A DNA stretch of 64,000 bases from Alnus glutinosa (Eukaryota > Streptophyta > Magnoliopsida > Fagales > Betulaceae), in the NCBI RefSeq assembly GCF_958979055.1, contig NC_084889.1:33354951-33418950 (forward strand), read 5' to 3'. Under the pieces are notes generated by a model. It did no database searches, had not been told where the DNA came from, and saw only the letters and a list, made by a program, of their open reading frames with translations. Position 1 is the first letter of the stretch. The number at the start of each line of letters is the position of its first letter. Positions 1-11,802 of the stretch are shown here, in pieces. The translations under genes were made by a program, and so were the position numbers.

Positions 1-175
1 GTAATTTACAAACTGATGTGGAGTTTATAGTTTGTGAAATAATTAAGAGTATATAATTGACAAGTCAACTACTAACTAATTAACTCGATGAGCCAAATTT
101 TTTGTTTAATTATTTCACCAATTATAAACAGTCACATCAATTTGTAAATAACTTTATAGTAAAAATTGTAATACC
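1..175. repeat. Foldback MITE-like repeat, left edge at window boundary
   Basis: The two ends are imperfect inverted repeats. The left arm reads TTTACAAACTGATGTGG and then TTTGTGAAATAATTA. The right arm, on the opposite strand, reads TTTACAAATTGATGTGA and then TTGGTGAAATAATTA. A related foldback sequence lies at about 2395-2610. The outer end may lie before base 1, so no target-site duplication can be assigned. The superfamily is unknown. Confidence 0.5.
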
Positions 176-713
176 TCAGCGTGACACAAAATTCGTATTG
201 AAATCAAAGGTATCTTTTAATTTTCCCTTATGCAAGGTGGAAATGGTAAGGAAGATTAGTGGCTACAAAAAATAATAGATGTTCTATATCATTTTGTTGA
301 GTTTCTAGGTCCCAAGAGGTGATTAGAAATCATGTTTACACTTTTTCCCATATTTGAAAATGCATGCCATTAGGATAGCTATACAATCGCAATAAGGTAT
401 GCATATGATTGCATTTAGTAATGCCTTTAGTTTGATATACGCAATGTTTGACATGCTCCATGAGTTTCAACCCAAGCCCTCTATCATTGCATCCATTAAG
501 AAAAGTTAAAGAGGTTTGAAAAAAAAAAAAAAAAAAGTTAGAGAGGAAAGTCTTGGGTAGGGTTAATTTTTAGTTTGGGTAATTCTTCGGTCGATCCATA
601 TGGAGCTAACGTGGTTTCAAATTATAAGCATGTGACATTATCGTGTCAATACGCGGATTAAATCCTGTTGAATTGGATATGTGATGTGGCGTATGTGACA
701 CTTGTTATATTGT

Positions 714-922
714 CAGGGACGGAGCCAGAAGTTCTTATGGGCAGGGGCCAATGGCCGAAAATTTTTTTTGGGTAGGGGCCAAATAAGCTAAATTTTCTTT
801 TTTACCTTAAAATTTTTAATTTTTTAGATTATTTTTTTTTCACACCTTAAAATTTTTTTTTTTTAGGAAATTTGGGGGGGGGGGGCCATGGCCCCTGCCA
901 GCCCCCCCTCCCTCCGTCCCTG
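714..922. mobile_element. hAT-type MITE with 8-bp target-site duplication
   Basis: The 209-bp element has perfect 11-bp terminal inverted repeats (CAGGGACGGAG and CTCCGTCCCTG). It is flanked by an exact 8-bp duplication, TATATTGT, at 706-713 and 923-930. An 8-bp duplication with CAGGG(A/G)CGGAG ends is characteristic of non-autonomous hAT elements in plants. The interior is A/T- and G/C-homopolymer-rich and has no coding capacity. Confidence 0.85.
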
Positions 923-2105
923 TATATTGTAATTAATAGAGCTTGATTTAATGGACAAAATGATCAATTACGTTTATCAGATGTCCATATGTACCATTTG
1001 CTGCGCGATACTTTTTGAGATCGAAGGATGTGTTTGATTTTGCATCAAATCACAAATACTAAAAAAATATTTGACCAATATATATATGACTCATCCTTAT
1101 AAGGCATACATCGTGTTGCTCTTCAATTAAAGTTTCATGCAGCTACGTCTCAAACTCTGGTCATATGTTATATTATTGTCTAAAAAAATGAGGATATATT
1201 TAGTACAATTAACCACGATAGATCACATGCATGCTTTGTAACATAACAATTAAATACTGAAAATATGGTCAGTAAAATAGCAAGAAGAAAGTTGATATTC
1301 TGCCACGTCATACAATTATACTAAAACTTAAAAATCTCTTTTCTTTTTTCAATAGTCTGGCCTGCCGGCCGGCCCGCCACCCTCACCAGCCTCATTGTAA
1401 CATTGTTACTATTGTCTTTCACCAGGTCATGCACTACCACCATTTTGGATGGTCGGCTACTCCTTTAGTTGCTTTAGGGGTGTTCACAGAGGTGGTTTGA
1501 CCACTTTCAAAGCAACCAAATGAGTGGCCGACCGTCCATAATGATGACGGTGGTGAGGGATCCACGATAATGGTAGTGCGACTACTAAAAAGAAATAAGT
1601 TTTTACGTTTTTAAGTTTTTAACATCGTACGACATAACGAAATTTGAGCCATTTATTTTAAACGAACGGTCCAAATTAGAACGTGATCTCAATCAGAAGA
1701 AAGTCTATACATGATTGTATCTTACTGGTGATTACAATCAGGGCTCTATCCTTAAGGATCGTGAGTGGGAAGGGAAAATGGTAGCACCATCAAGACCTTT
1801 GGATATTGGTGATCAGCTGATTGCCCACTCTGTGAGTAAACGACAAGTAGTATTCTCAGGTTGGGCCAGAAACGACTGTTGTAAGATTATGGTCAATCTC
1901 ATGGGCCGGCTCATTTTCCATTTTAGGTCCAAGGATATATAATCTCAACATATACACAACAATACACATAGTTTGTGAAATTTAATTTGGATTGGCATGT
2001 TTGTGTAACACATTTGTTTTTAATTCTATTTTATTATTTTTGAAATACATGTTTGGATTGTTTTGCTAAATTTGAATTCTACTCAAGTTTCACTTTTTTA
2101 CTCTT

Positions 2106-2136
<31 letters not shown>

Positions 2137-4232
2137 TTTTGTCTCAAATTTTCTAAACCATCCAAACATAATTTCAAAAAAATATTTCATTGGTATTCAT
2201 AATCTTGAATATAGTAAAGAATAATATAATATAATATAACAAAAATCGCGCACCCAAACGTGACCTTAATACAAGCTATCTTATGAGATGTGGTAGTGGT
2301 ATGGAATATGCTCAATGTATTATTGTTCTTATAATAATTTCCTTATAAACTGACGTGATAGTTTATAAGTGATAAGATAATTAAGCCGAACACTAATTTC
2401 CTTACAAATTGATATGGTAGTTCATAATCGATTAAATGATTAAGCAAATAAAATCGGTAATACATTAAACATAGTATGTACCACTATCTTTAACTTATAT
2501 ATAAACAAAAAAATTGTTAATTTAATTAGTTAGTGGCTAACTTGTCAACCATATACTTTTAATCATTCTACAAATTATAAATTGTCACGTTAGTTTGTAA
2601 GAAAACTTAATTGTAGTACCTCTAACAGCACTCTAGTGGTATTTACTATCTTAAAAATGTCAATTAGGATAAATTTTTTCTCTACACTGAGTTGAAGGAA
2701 ATTCTTCCAGCCCAACCTATTAAACTGATATTTGTCCTTAGAACATTTGAACTCTCATATGCATTGTTAAATATGCAAGTGATAATCACATGCTTTAATA
2801 AGATATATCAATTTAACATATTGCATATAAAGGCAATTATTTACCATTACATTTAAATTATTTAATTGGGCTTCTTTTTTTTCTTTTTTTTCTTTTTTCT
2901 AATATTTAATTGGGCTCAATGCATTGGATACACTCATTAACTCCTTCTTTGGTAAGTAGGCAAGCCTTGCCTACCCATTTGCAAGTATTGTTCATTCACA
3001 CTATTTGACAAACGAGTTTTAGCCTTTAGGCTGGAAAAATATATTTTTGCTTAGAGGGATGGATTATGGTATTAATAAATTGTAAAGGAAAATAGGTAGA
3101 CACTTTAAACAAATATCGATTTTCTTCCAAACTGAAAACTGTTTTCAGATAATTATTTGTCCAAATTAAATTGGGTATGTTTTATATTTTTAAAAATTGT
3201 TTTTGAAACCAGTTTACCAAAAACACTTTCTTTTTGCTATAATTCATGATCTCCTTTGTTTTATCTATTTCAAAGTGTAGATTAAATTTCACAAATTTAA
3301 TGGTGATATATGGTAGATATATTGTTACATTATTTAAATTTTTTAAATGAAATAACAACATGTACATTGTAATAAAAAAAATAAAAAATAAAAAATTTGG
3401 AGTCTGGACCATAAAATACATCTTATCCATTTCACTTGGAGATAACAATGTCTCCCTCAGTTCAATGCTTATACTATTTCTTACATTTTCTTGTTGAGAT
3501 TTTTTTTTTCTTCTAATAATTATAAAATGAAAAGCAACATAAATTTGGGAAAACCTATAAGAAAACAAATTGAATAAGCAAACTCAATAAACTCCGAGAG
3601 GATGAGTGAAAAATAATGGAATTTTAGTACCAAATTTTGATGAATTTTACTCACTCTTTCAAATTTGGAATACGTCCTTGTGCACAGTATATTAGGTTCA
3701 TTTGTTAAAAAATTTGTCATTTTATTTTTTTTAAAAAAATATTAACAAACAACTCAAATACCTTTCGCTCTTGAAAATACACAAATAATTTTTATTTATA
3801 TATCGCATCAAAATATTTTTTTAAATAAAAAATACTCTCAAAATATGTTAACAAACAGAGTGAATAACTCTAATGTATGGCTGATGAATTTCTTGCTGTT
3901 TAATATCTTTAATTAATTAATTAATTTAATTGTTACGCAGATTAGGGACAATAAGTAAATAATGACATACTTCCATGGCAGTGGTTGTCACATGTTACAC
4001 GGTTTACACCGCATCTCCCCAAATACTTTAATCTGTCTCAACCACGAACAAAAGCCATCCACAAAAATAAAATAAAAACAAATTATATATTGTATTAAAA
4101 AATAGAAAATCGTATATATTTAATATAAAATAACTAAAGAATGATTTGAATGTCTGACTACAACACTGAGTCAGCCAAATACTCAAGTGTTCAGACTAAT
4201 TAAATCTCTCTCGCTCTGTAGTGGTTAGTCTT
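923..4232. other. Intergenic DNA upstream of the purine permease
   Basis: I see no supportable gene here. Short ORFs at 1715-1942 and 3182-3720 have A/T-driven composition and resemble nothing I know. The stretch 1340-1700 shares phrases with 11450-12120 (a CCTCACCAGCCTCATTGT-like phrase and a purine-rich stretch around GGTGGTTTGACCAC), so both are probably fragments of one dispersed repeat. An A+T-rich TATATATTTAAT segment near 4113-4125 could serve as the permease core promoter, but this is only positional. Confidence 0.4.
2395..2610. repeat. Foldback repeat related to the one at 1-175
   Basis: The left arm begins TTACAAATTGATATGGTAG. The right arm, read in reverse complement, begins TTACAAACTAACGTGACAA. 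Both continue into ATTATAA/ATGATTAA-like sequence. An additional single arm of the same type occurs at about 2342-2390 (TTATAAACTGACGTGATAG). Probably a decayed MITE family; no clean target-site duplication was found. Confidence 0.45.
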
Positions 4233-6961
4233 ATGCAGCCTCTGCTGGAACCAGGTAACATATTCCGACACTTATGTTGATAACTTTTTTCCCTATGAAT
4301 GTTTGTTACAATAATTGGTTGTCTTTTTTATTTCTGGGTTCAGGATAGTTAGGGATTTTGATTAGTAATATTGTATGTTTAGTGAATTACAGTTGGGTTA
4401 TGAGTGCTCAGTTTAAAGAAATCCTGGGATTCTGTTACTTTTCTGGGAAAATGCAGGAATGGAATTAAAGACGAAATTTTGAATTTTTATCAGTATGTGG
4501 GGCTTGAGAAAACAAAAGTTCCTCTAAAATGAACATAATAATACAATTTTGTTGAATTTTGCATTTCCTTTTGGTTTTCCAAGGTTTTCTCAGCGAACAA
4601 ACAAAAGGGTATAGTTTTGTCAGTGCTGGTCTGTGTTTATTTATGCATCTATGGTATTGAAATGATTGGATTTGGTAAATGGGTAGCCATAAGTAAGAAC
4701 AAAAACTATTTGTGTTGTGTTATTTGCTCCTAATAAGAGTTTGTGAAGAATAATTTCTTCAGAATCTTGGAAGTACATTTTTTTTTTTCCGGTAATAGTT
4801 AGAAAGTTTCCCCTCTGAGAGATCCAAAGTAGATTTGTAGTAATTCTAGAAAACTTCAGGATATTTGGTGTGAATTAGTTGTGTGAATTAGTTGTGTTCA
4901 TGGGATATTTGTGGACAATTTCCCAAGTATGTTAATTTGAGATGAATTCTAGTTATATTCGCTTGGTGCATATTATTTGGATAATTCTGGAGTGACTTAG
5001 GAGGAAAAGATCTAGTTTTGCTGTAGGGACTTTGAAACTCTCTTTTCTTGTCCGGCATAATATTGGCAGATGGTGATCTTCCCAAACTTTGCTATCCAGT
5101 TTATTGCTTTGGTCATCAAGTCCTTTAATGGAGCATGCAAAACCTGAGATTTGCAAAAGGAATCTTATCCGGCAATCAGGGTTTGCTCAGCTGAGTTGTT
5201 CTCCATACTTTTTAGTTTGAGCCAGAGAAGGGATAAAGAAATTTTTTGGCTATGCTAACCTTGTGATGCTGGTACTTGCTGACAATTTGGGCAGGGTTGT
5301 ATTTCCCTTCAAATAGGGAGCCCTGTGTAGTGCTTAGATGTATCAATCAGAGTCTGAGACTGGCAAGATAATGTTAGGATTCTCGAACCTTCCCCAAATC
5401 TCCCTTGATTTCTCTTATGCTTGACCGTTACGCTTGTTTCCTTCCATCGATAGTTTGCTTGATTGTTACACTTTTCATTTTCCATATTAAGCTTGATTTG
5501 CTCCTATAAATAAGTTGATGCTGTATGGCTCATCAGATAATTTGGCTTGAACAAGTTTAGAAATTTATCTGCTGTACGAGGAACAAAGTATTAGGAGTTA
5601 GTGTACACAATTACATGTGTCTATATTTCTCTTGCTTTCTGGGATGTTCTCAATCTAATCTATTTTTGCAAGATTATCAGTTAATCATTCTGGTTGTGAT
5701 TAATCCTGTTTACTGAATGGAAAAGCTTGGAATTATCATTTGGCAGTTCATTTTGACAAGAAAAAAAAGTTCATCAACCCCCCAAAACAACCATCATTTC
5801 TTATCAATATATTGGCTTTTGTTCAAGAACAACAAAGATGTGTGTTTGAATATACTCAATATCTTATCTCATGGTTGTGTTTCATTTTTAGGTGATAGGA
5901 TGGAGGAGGCATCACCAGAGCCTTCTGTTTCATTATGGAGCAAGATATCCACCGTTAGGATCATGGCTTGGGAAGCATACAAAAAGAAGCCAATCTCACA
6001 TTGGATTCTTCTATTTCTGAGTAGTGCGGCAATGCTTGTGGCCTTCCCTGCTTCTAGCATTCTTTCTCGTCTCTATTATTCGAATGGTGGCACGAGCAAG
6101 TGGATCATTTCATGGGTGGCGGTTGCTGGGTGGCCTCTAACTGCTTTGATCTTATTTCCTACATACTTCTTTTGTAAAACCTTTCCTACTCCTCTGAACT
6201 TAAAACTCACTCTTTCCTACGTCGTGCTCGGTTTCTTAAGCGCTGCCGACAATCTCATGTATGCATATGCGTACGCTTACCTGCCAGCATCTACTGCTGC
6301 TCTTCTGGCATCATCATCCCTAGTGTTTTCTGCACTATTTGGATATCTTCTTGTGAAGAACAAAATAAATGCTTCGGTGATAAATGCCGTTGTGATCATT
6401 ACTGCCGCGATGACCATCATTGCTTTGGATTCAGATTCAGATACATATGGAGATATCACTAATAGGCAATACATCATTGGCTTTATCTGGGACATTTTGG
6501 GATCTGCTCTCCATGGGCTCATTTTTGCTCTTTCAGAGCTAGTTTTTGTGAAGTTGTTGGGTAGAAGGTCCTTCCATGTTGTGTTGGAGCAACAAGTCAT
6601 GGTTTCTCTGTTTGCCTTCATATTTACCACTATTGGGGTTGTTGTGAGTAAAGATTTTCAAGCGATGAAATCCGAGGCTAAAAGTTTCGAGGGCGGCACA
6701 ACTTCTTATCTCCTCGTTCTCATCTGGGGTGCAATCACTTTTCAGCTGGGGGTACTGGGAGCTACTGCTGTGCTTTTCTTGTCATCCACCGTGCTTGCTG
6801 GTGTGCTCAATGCAATAAGGGTACCCCTCACAAGCATTGCAGCTGTTATATTGTTACATGACCCCATGAGCGGTTTCAAAATTCTATCTCTGGTGGTTAC
6901 CTTCTGGGGATTTGGCTCATATATATATGGCAGTACATCCTTTGGTAAAGATTCCTCATAA
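4233..6961 (+). CDS. PUP: Purine permease (PUP4/PUP11-like), two coding exons
   Basis: A predicted membrane transporter of the plant purine permease family (drug/metabolite transporter superfamily), whose members move adenine, cytokinins and related bases. I infer exon 1 at 4233-4254 (seven codons plus one base) and exon 2 at 5892-6961. The junction is CCAG|GTAACA to TTTTTAG|GTGATAGG, and it joins in frame to a 363-residue protein, close to the usual 350-390. The ATG at 5900 inside exon 2 is the alternative start; it would drop ten residues and give 353. About ten hydrophobic helices are visible. Family blocks include VAFPASSILSRLYYSNGG near the N terminus, VLGFLSAADNLMYAYAYAYL with LPASTAALLASSSLVFSALF, and SALHGLIFALSELVFVKLLG. 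No frameshift or stop interrupts it. The PUP4/PUP11 assignment rests on recalled family sequence, and the substrate cannot be read from sequence. Confidence 0.9.
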
Positions 6962-8133
6962 CACTTGGTTCTTAAGTTTCCAGTGAATTCATTTTCTTCT
7001 TGGTTGAATATACCTTGTGTTTAATTATTATGATATTGTTAGACTGTATCCAACTTATAGACAGAATTATTGGTAGTTGAATTTCAGAAATGTACCACTA
7101 CTTTTGTAAAAAAATTAGTTTTCTGCAGAATCTTGTGACTGAAACAATTTCACGTGATCATGGTCGTCTTACAAGAATGCCATTGGCTTCAACTGTATAT
7201 GAGAAAGTAAACACAAGAGTAATTACTCTTCGCACCTATTTATCATACTTATTTTACATTGGCTGATATGGCATATTTTAAGTGGGACAGGTAACCATGA
7301 CTTTTGTCATACTGCATTTGCTGTGCAACAAAGCAGTGAAGCACCATCTCAACAAAGTTTTCCTTCGTCCATACAATTTGCATGGTTTACTACCACTAAA
7401 TACGTTTATTTTTCTTTTTAGGTCTTTTTGGATAAAATATGAATTAATTAGAACAAAATAATAACAAATATATATACATATATGTACACACAAGAACATA
7501 ACCCCAGATATTTTCAACAAACCCTGGAGAATCCTCACAATCTCGAAAAAACAGAATATAGTGGAGGATATCCTTTGCTCTTGGGTGTGGGAAAGAGAGA
7601 GAGGGTACGAGCAAAGTATGAACTTTGACGGACATGTGTTGACTGCAGGGATATAAACCAGGTATTCCACTATAATATATGTATATTTTAAATAGTTTAA
7701 ATAAAGATGAAAAATTGTGTTTGTGCAGCAACAATTCATACAACAAAAAAGACTAGTGCTTTCAAAATTGATATAGCATTTAAAATTATTATTGGATTAA
7801 AATTCAACAGCGATATATCACATATTTAATGATAATTTTATGGCCATTTCAATTTTAAAAAAATTCAAAAAAAAAAAAAAATCCTTATAGCATTACTCCT
7901 AAAAAACACTACAAGATCGACGTCAAGACGATAGCATAATTAAGCTGTAGACACCAACCGCCAAAGAGAGGATATAACACTTTAAAAAGCCCATTATCTT
8001 CTTCTTCTTCATATATATATATAAGTAGAAAGTTCATTATCTAATTAACTAATTACGTTATTTGAAATTTTGATAGGTTTTTAGACCTATGTGGTGAGCA
8101 TTCTTGTCTTTCAAAAGAAACTAAACATTTTGT

Positions 8134-8136
<3 letters not shown>

Positions 8137-8194
<58 letters not shown>
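8137..8194. repeat. (AT)29 microsatellite
   Basis: An uninterrupted AT dinucleotide tract of 58 bp, likely to be length-polymorphic. Confidence 0.95.
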
Positions 8195-8200
<6 letters not shown>

Positions 8201-8348
8201 TCCAAAAATCCTAAAAATTTACCCCATGCAAACGCCCCATTAGTGAATTCCTAGAATTAATCCATGAAAGACAAACTAGATGAAGATAGCGACACTTTAT
8301 GGACCAACAATTTACACCACTTTATGACTGACATGCCCATGTAGTGAG

Positions 8349-8376
8349 CCCCCCCCCCCCCCCCCCCCCCCCCCCC
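8349..8376. repeat. C28 homopolymer
   Basis: Twenty-eight consecutive C bases on the + strand, following GTAGTGAG and followed by ACCAAGG. Such G/C homopolymers are rare in plant DNA. The C strand could fold as an i-motif and the G strand as a quadruplex. The length may be affected by sequencing or assembly error. Confidence 0.9.
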
Positions 8377-8874
8377 ACCAAGGTCTTATACGTGGAATGA
8401 TGTGGATTGGAGGCCAATCACAATCATGAGAGTCACTAGAATTCCCCATGTGTGAAAATATCTGGCTTTTTCCTTTTTTCAGCTATAAAGCAGATCTCTG
8501 GCTATGATAAGAATGAACAAGAATTGGCCAAACCTGCATCCAAAGTTGGAGCCAGATAAAAGAGGAGCTACACAAAAACATGCGTTTCCAGGTAAAAAGA
8601 CATTGCCAGCCCCAAGAGTATAAAGCAATAGATACATTCATATGATTTCCATCCTGTTGTAAACTAAAGCTCCCTTCATGAAGGGATCAGCAGCCCCACC
8701 TCCTTTCTATTTCCCCAATCACAAGCCTGATAAGACTTTAAAGCACACAGCTAAATGCTAAATATCATCTTATTAAAACTTATTGCACAAACAGTAGATA
8801 AGATCCTTGTTAGATCTAAGAACAAAAAGTTTCATTTGCCATCAACTATAGCTACTGCTACAGCAGCATCATAT

Positions 8875-11145
8875 TTAGTTTTTAGGGCCAATGTCCTTAA
8901 GGGCACAGATCTGCTCCTCTCCCATTGCAGACATGACTGTCACCACAAGGTCCTTTCCTTCACCAAACCCATCTTTAATCTATACACAGGAAAGTAAATA
9001 CAAGAATTTTAGTCTATACAGTCAAAAGAATAGAGAATATACAAAAAAAAGATTTGAGTGGATTAATGGACTCCCAAGATTTTGATGCAAGCAAATTGGC
9101 AAGGTTAATGAAATCCTTCTCAATTTAGATACCTGAGTGAGCAGATTGTCATCGGTGGGAAGCCTCAGATCATCTTTGGTGTTTCCATTCTCAGTTAGAA
9201 GACTCACCTACAAGACACCAAAATTTGGTTAGCATAACAAACTACAGTCAGCAAGGGCACTATGAATCTGACTAGGATACTGTTTTTTCTTCTCCTTTTC
9301 TTTTTTAGAGTTCCCTTTGTAAATAGTGTAATTCACTGAAAGTAGATTTCTAGTAAAGTTGGCAGAAACATTCTTGTATCCAGGTAGTTTTGCATTCTTC
9401 ATGTATATAACATTATTATATTTCCTTAAATTTGGAATGGCAGGCCAGCTGAAAACAAGCAAATAATTTTCATCACCCAAACCAAAAGCTCGGGTGGAAG
9501 AATTCAGTTTAAAAAAGAAGAAGCATAAACTCCTGTCGACACACAATTAATTCCCTCTATCATCACTATTATCAATTGAAGGTTTGTTAATCGTCACATA
9601 ATTGCATTCCCTGAAACCAAAAATCGGTAATAATTAATGAAGAAAACTTACAAAACCGTCTTCAGAGATATCAATGAGCTGATAGTCAGTACGATTAACA
9701 TGAGGAACCTGTAAAAAGAAATAATGAATGAAAAGGAACAATAAGCAAATGTGCTCAAGCACAAAAGAACACCCACATAGTGAAGCAAAATTAGAGGTTT
9801 ACATCACAGTTGTGGGATGAAGGAACAATATCTTCAAGCTTCTTCCCATTAAATATGTCAATTGCCACGAAGTGGCACTTTGCATGTCCATGCTTGCCAG
9901 TTTTGGAAGTGGAAACTTCTACAACCTGGTTTAAAAAACCCCACCAAAACAAACAGCTTATGAATTGAAAAAAAAAAAAGAAAAAAAGAAGAAGAAGACT
10001 GCTTAAGCAACACCACCATACCACAGCCTTTTTTAAAGCACACATAGATAAAAGGTTTAACATTAAACATGAAAGGCAAGATGAACAACAAAAGCGAGTA
10101 ATGAGCTACAACGGTAATTGCATCTCTCATTAGTTTTAGTTTTAGTATTAGTATAGTATTGTCAACTTCATTCATGGCTTTTCTCAAGGGAGAGCAATTT
10201 GATGCTTAAATGCAACAAGGAAAAGCACGACATTAAAGTTAAGGACAAGCTTAAGCTTATTACTACCATCTAGATTTTTACACATCAATTCATTGCGAAA
10301 AGAAACGATCACTAACGGACTAAGTAAAAGAAAAAAGTGCTGCTTCTTAGTGGGAGTGTATCAAATGAGGGTGGCTAGGCCCAAGTATGATATATTAACG
10401 CAGAACACACTTTCTGGTCATTATTTGAAAGAAAGAATAGCCCCAGATGACCATAAATGGTTATGTAATTCCAAATTATATACCCTAAAAAGGGACTCGA
10501 GCCCTTACACATGCAAACCTCACACCTTCAAAGTGTTATTCGCAATTACCAGTTTTTTGACATGTAGCGGAGTTGGGCCTCTCCATTAAGCTTCAAAAAT
10601 AATCAACAAGAGATACACAGAACCACATGCAAACCTACTGAAATATGTTTTTATGTTACCAAATTTTGATACACAGTCCCAACAGAGAAAAAAAAAAACA
10701 AGTTTTTGAGAGCAAGCCCACATGATATTTGATAACATCTTTAATTAAACCAAAAATCACAACTTTAATCAACTAATAAAAAATTACATGAACTTTATAC
10801 TAAAGAAACAACAAATCTCCACCCAAAACTTGCACACAATTTCTCCACAAAAAGAAAAACCTAAAAGAAAAAAAAACCCAACAATTGATAAAGCACCAAT
10901 GATCATAAAACCATCAAATATCTAGTAAAATAACAAAAACCCAGATAATAATTTTCAATAGTAGACCAAAAAAACCCCAAAAAGATATAAAGATAAAGGA
11001 AAAACAGAGAGAAAGGCTGAACCTTGCAAGGCCTGTTCTTGATGACGATGTAGCCACTCTTGCGAATGGCACCAGCTTGTTGAGGGTAGGTCTTTGACGC
11101 TCCTGCGTCGGCCTTGGACTCGAAGTGGTGCTCCTCGTCCGACAT
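8875..11145 (-). CDS. EIF5A: Eukaryotic translation initiation factor 5A, five exons
   Basis: eIF5A is a cytosolic ribosome-binding factor that promotes elongation through difficult motifs such as polyproline, and also termination. It is active only when one lysine is modified to hypusine. Exons, in transcript order: 11023-11145, 9803-9925, 9652-9708, 9133-9207 and 8875-8979. All introns are GT-AG and phase 0, giving 160 residues, the normal plant length. The start [20 protein letters not shown] is typical of plant eIF5A. The hypusination loop [12 protein letters not shown] puts the modified lysine at residue 52, followed by the OB-fold half ([20 protein letters not shown]) and the end ALKDIGPKN. 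Intron 1 is about 1.1 kb and carries repetitive sequence. A TATA box and a pyrimidine/GA-rich leader precede the ATG. It appears fully functional. Confidence 0.97.
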
Positions 11146-11237
11146 TTTTCCAAGCTTTCTCCTTCTCTCTCTGTGCTCTCTGTTATGTTCTTTCTGACAA
11201 CGAAGAGGACGACTCTAAGTCTAAGAGGTGGCCGAAT

Positions 11238-11245
11238 CTTTATAG
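11238..11245 (-). promoter_or_regulatory. Probable TATA box of the eIF5A gene
   Basis: On the minus strand the sequence CTATAAAG lies about 95 bp before the eIF5A ATG. That allows a transcription start some 30 bp downstream and a leader of about 60 bp rich in CTCT/GAGA. This is a motif and position call only. Confidence 0.5.
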
Positions 11246-11597
11246 AGTCTGAGGTCCACATTCTTAACCCTGGTTAACGTAAGATAAGATCTTGGCCGTT
11301 GGATCAACGGGGTTGGAATTTGGCAATCATTTCGATATCCTCTCGTGTGCAATTTTTTGCACGTGTATAAAATTGGTGGAGGGATCGTGATTGGATGCAA
11401 TGCCTTAGGTGTTGCTTTTATAGCCCTAATATGTGTCACTAATTTTAAATCAACGGTCTATAAATTCTATAATGTAATCTTGCATGTTAAATTTTTTAGA
11501 AAAAATCTTTAAAAAAAAATAAAATTGCATCTATCGACCCTTATCCCTGCCCTCATCAGCCTCATTGTTGTACCGCCACTATCAACCTCCCACCCAA

Positions 11598-11802
11598 AGT
11601 CAGAATTAGAAGTTTTTATAGGTAGGGGTTAGTGGTCAAATTTTTTTTTTTTTTGTAGGGACTAATAAACTAAAATTTAATATTTTTTTTTATTTTTATT
11701 TTTTAATTTTTTTACAATTTTTTTTTTTTAACCTCATAATTTTTTTTAAAGAAATTAGGGGGAGCATGACCCTTGCCAACCCTCCTCCCTCTGTCATTGG
11801 TC
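11598..11802. mobile_element. Decayed hAT-like MITE
   Basis: It resembles the element at 714-922. The left side reads GTCAGAATTAGAAGTTTTTATAGG followed by A/T homopolymers. The right side reads GACCCTTGCCAACC then CCTCCCTCTGTC. No clear 8-bp duplication remains, so the boundaries are approximate. Confidence 0.45.

Larger units (their letters stand above)
6962..8874. other. Intergenic region between PUP and eIF5A
   Basis: It contains the 3' flank of the permease and the 3' flank/UTR of the convergent eIF5A gene, with no further gene that I can support. It also holds a 58-bp AT dinucleotide repeat and a 28-base C run (listed separately). A one-armed sequence at 7212-7260 beginning GAGTAATTACTC then CACCTATTTATCA resembles the left arm of the MITE at 45801/54161, but its right arm is missing. 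Confidence 0.5.

Noticed and set aside
1715..1942. A 75-codon ORF in less A/T-rich sequence
   Set aside because: No recognisable domain, no splice or promoter context, and it sits next to repeat-derived sequence; treated as chance.
6277..6630. A 117-codon ORF antisense to the purine permease
   Set aside because: It is the shadow of the permease exon in another frame; its composition follows the sense codons.
10293..10589. A 98-codon + strand ORF
   Set aside because: It lies inside intron 1 of the intact minus-strand eIF5A gene and has no known domain.
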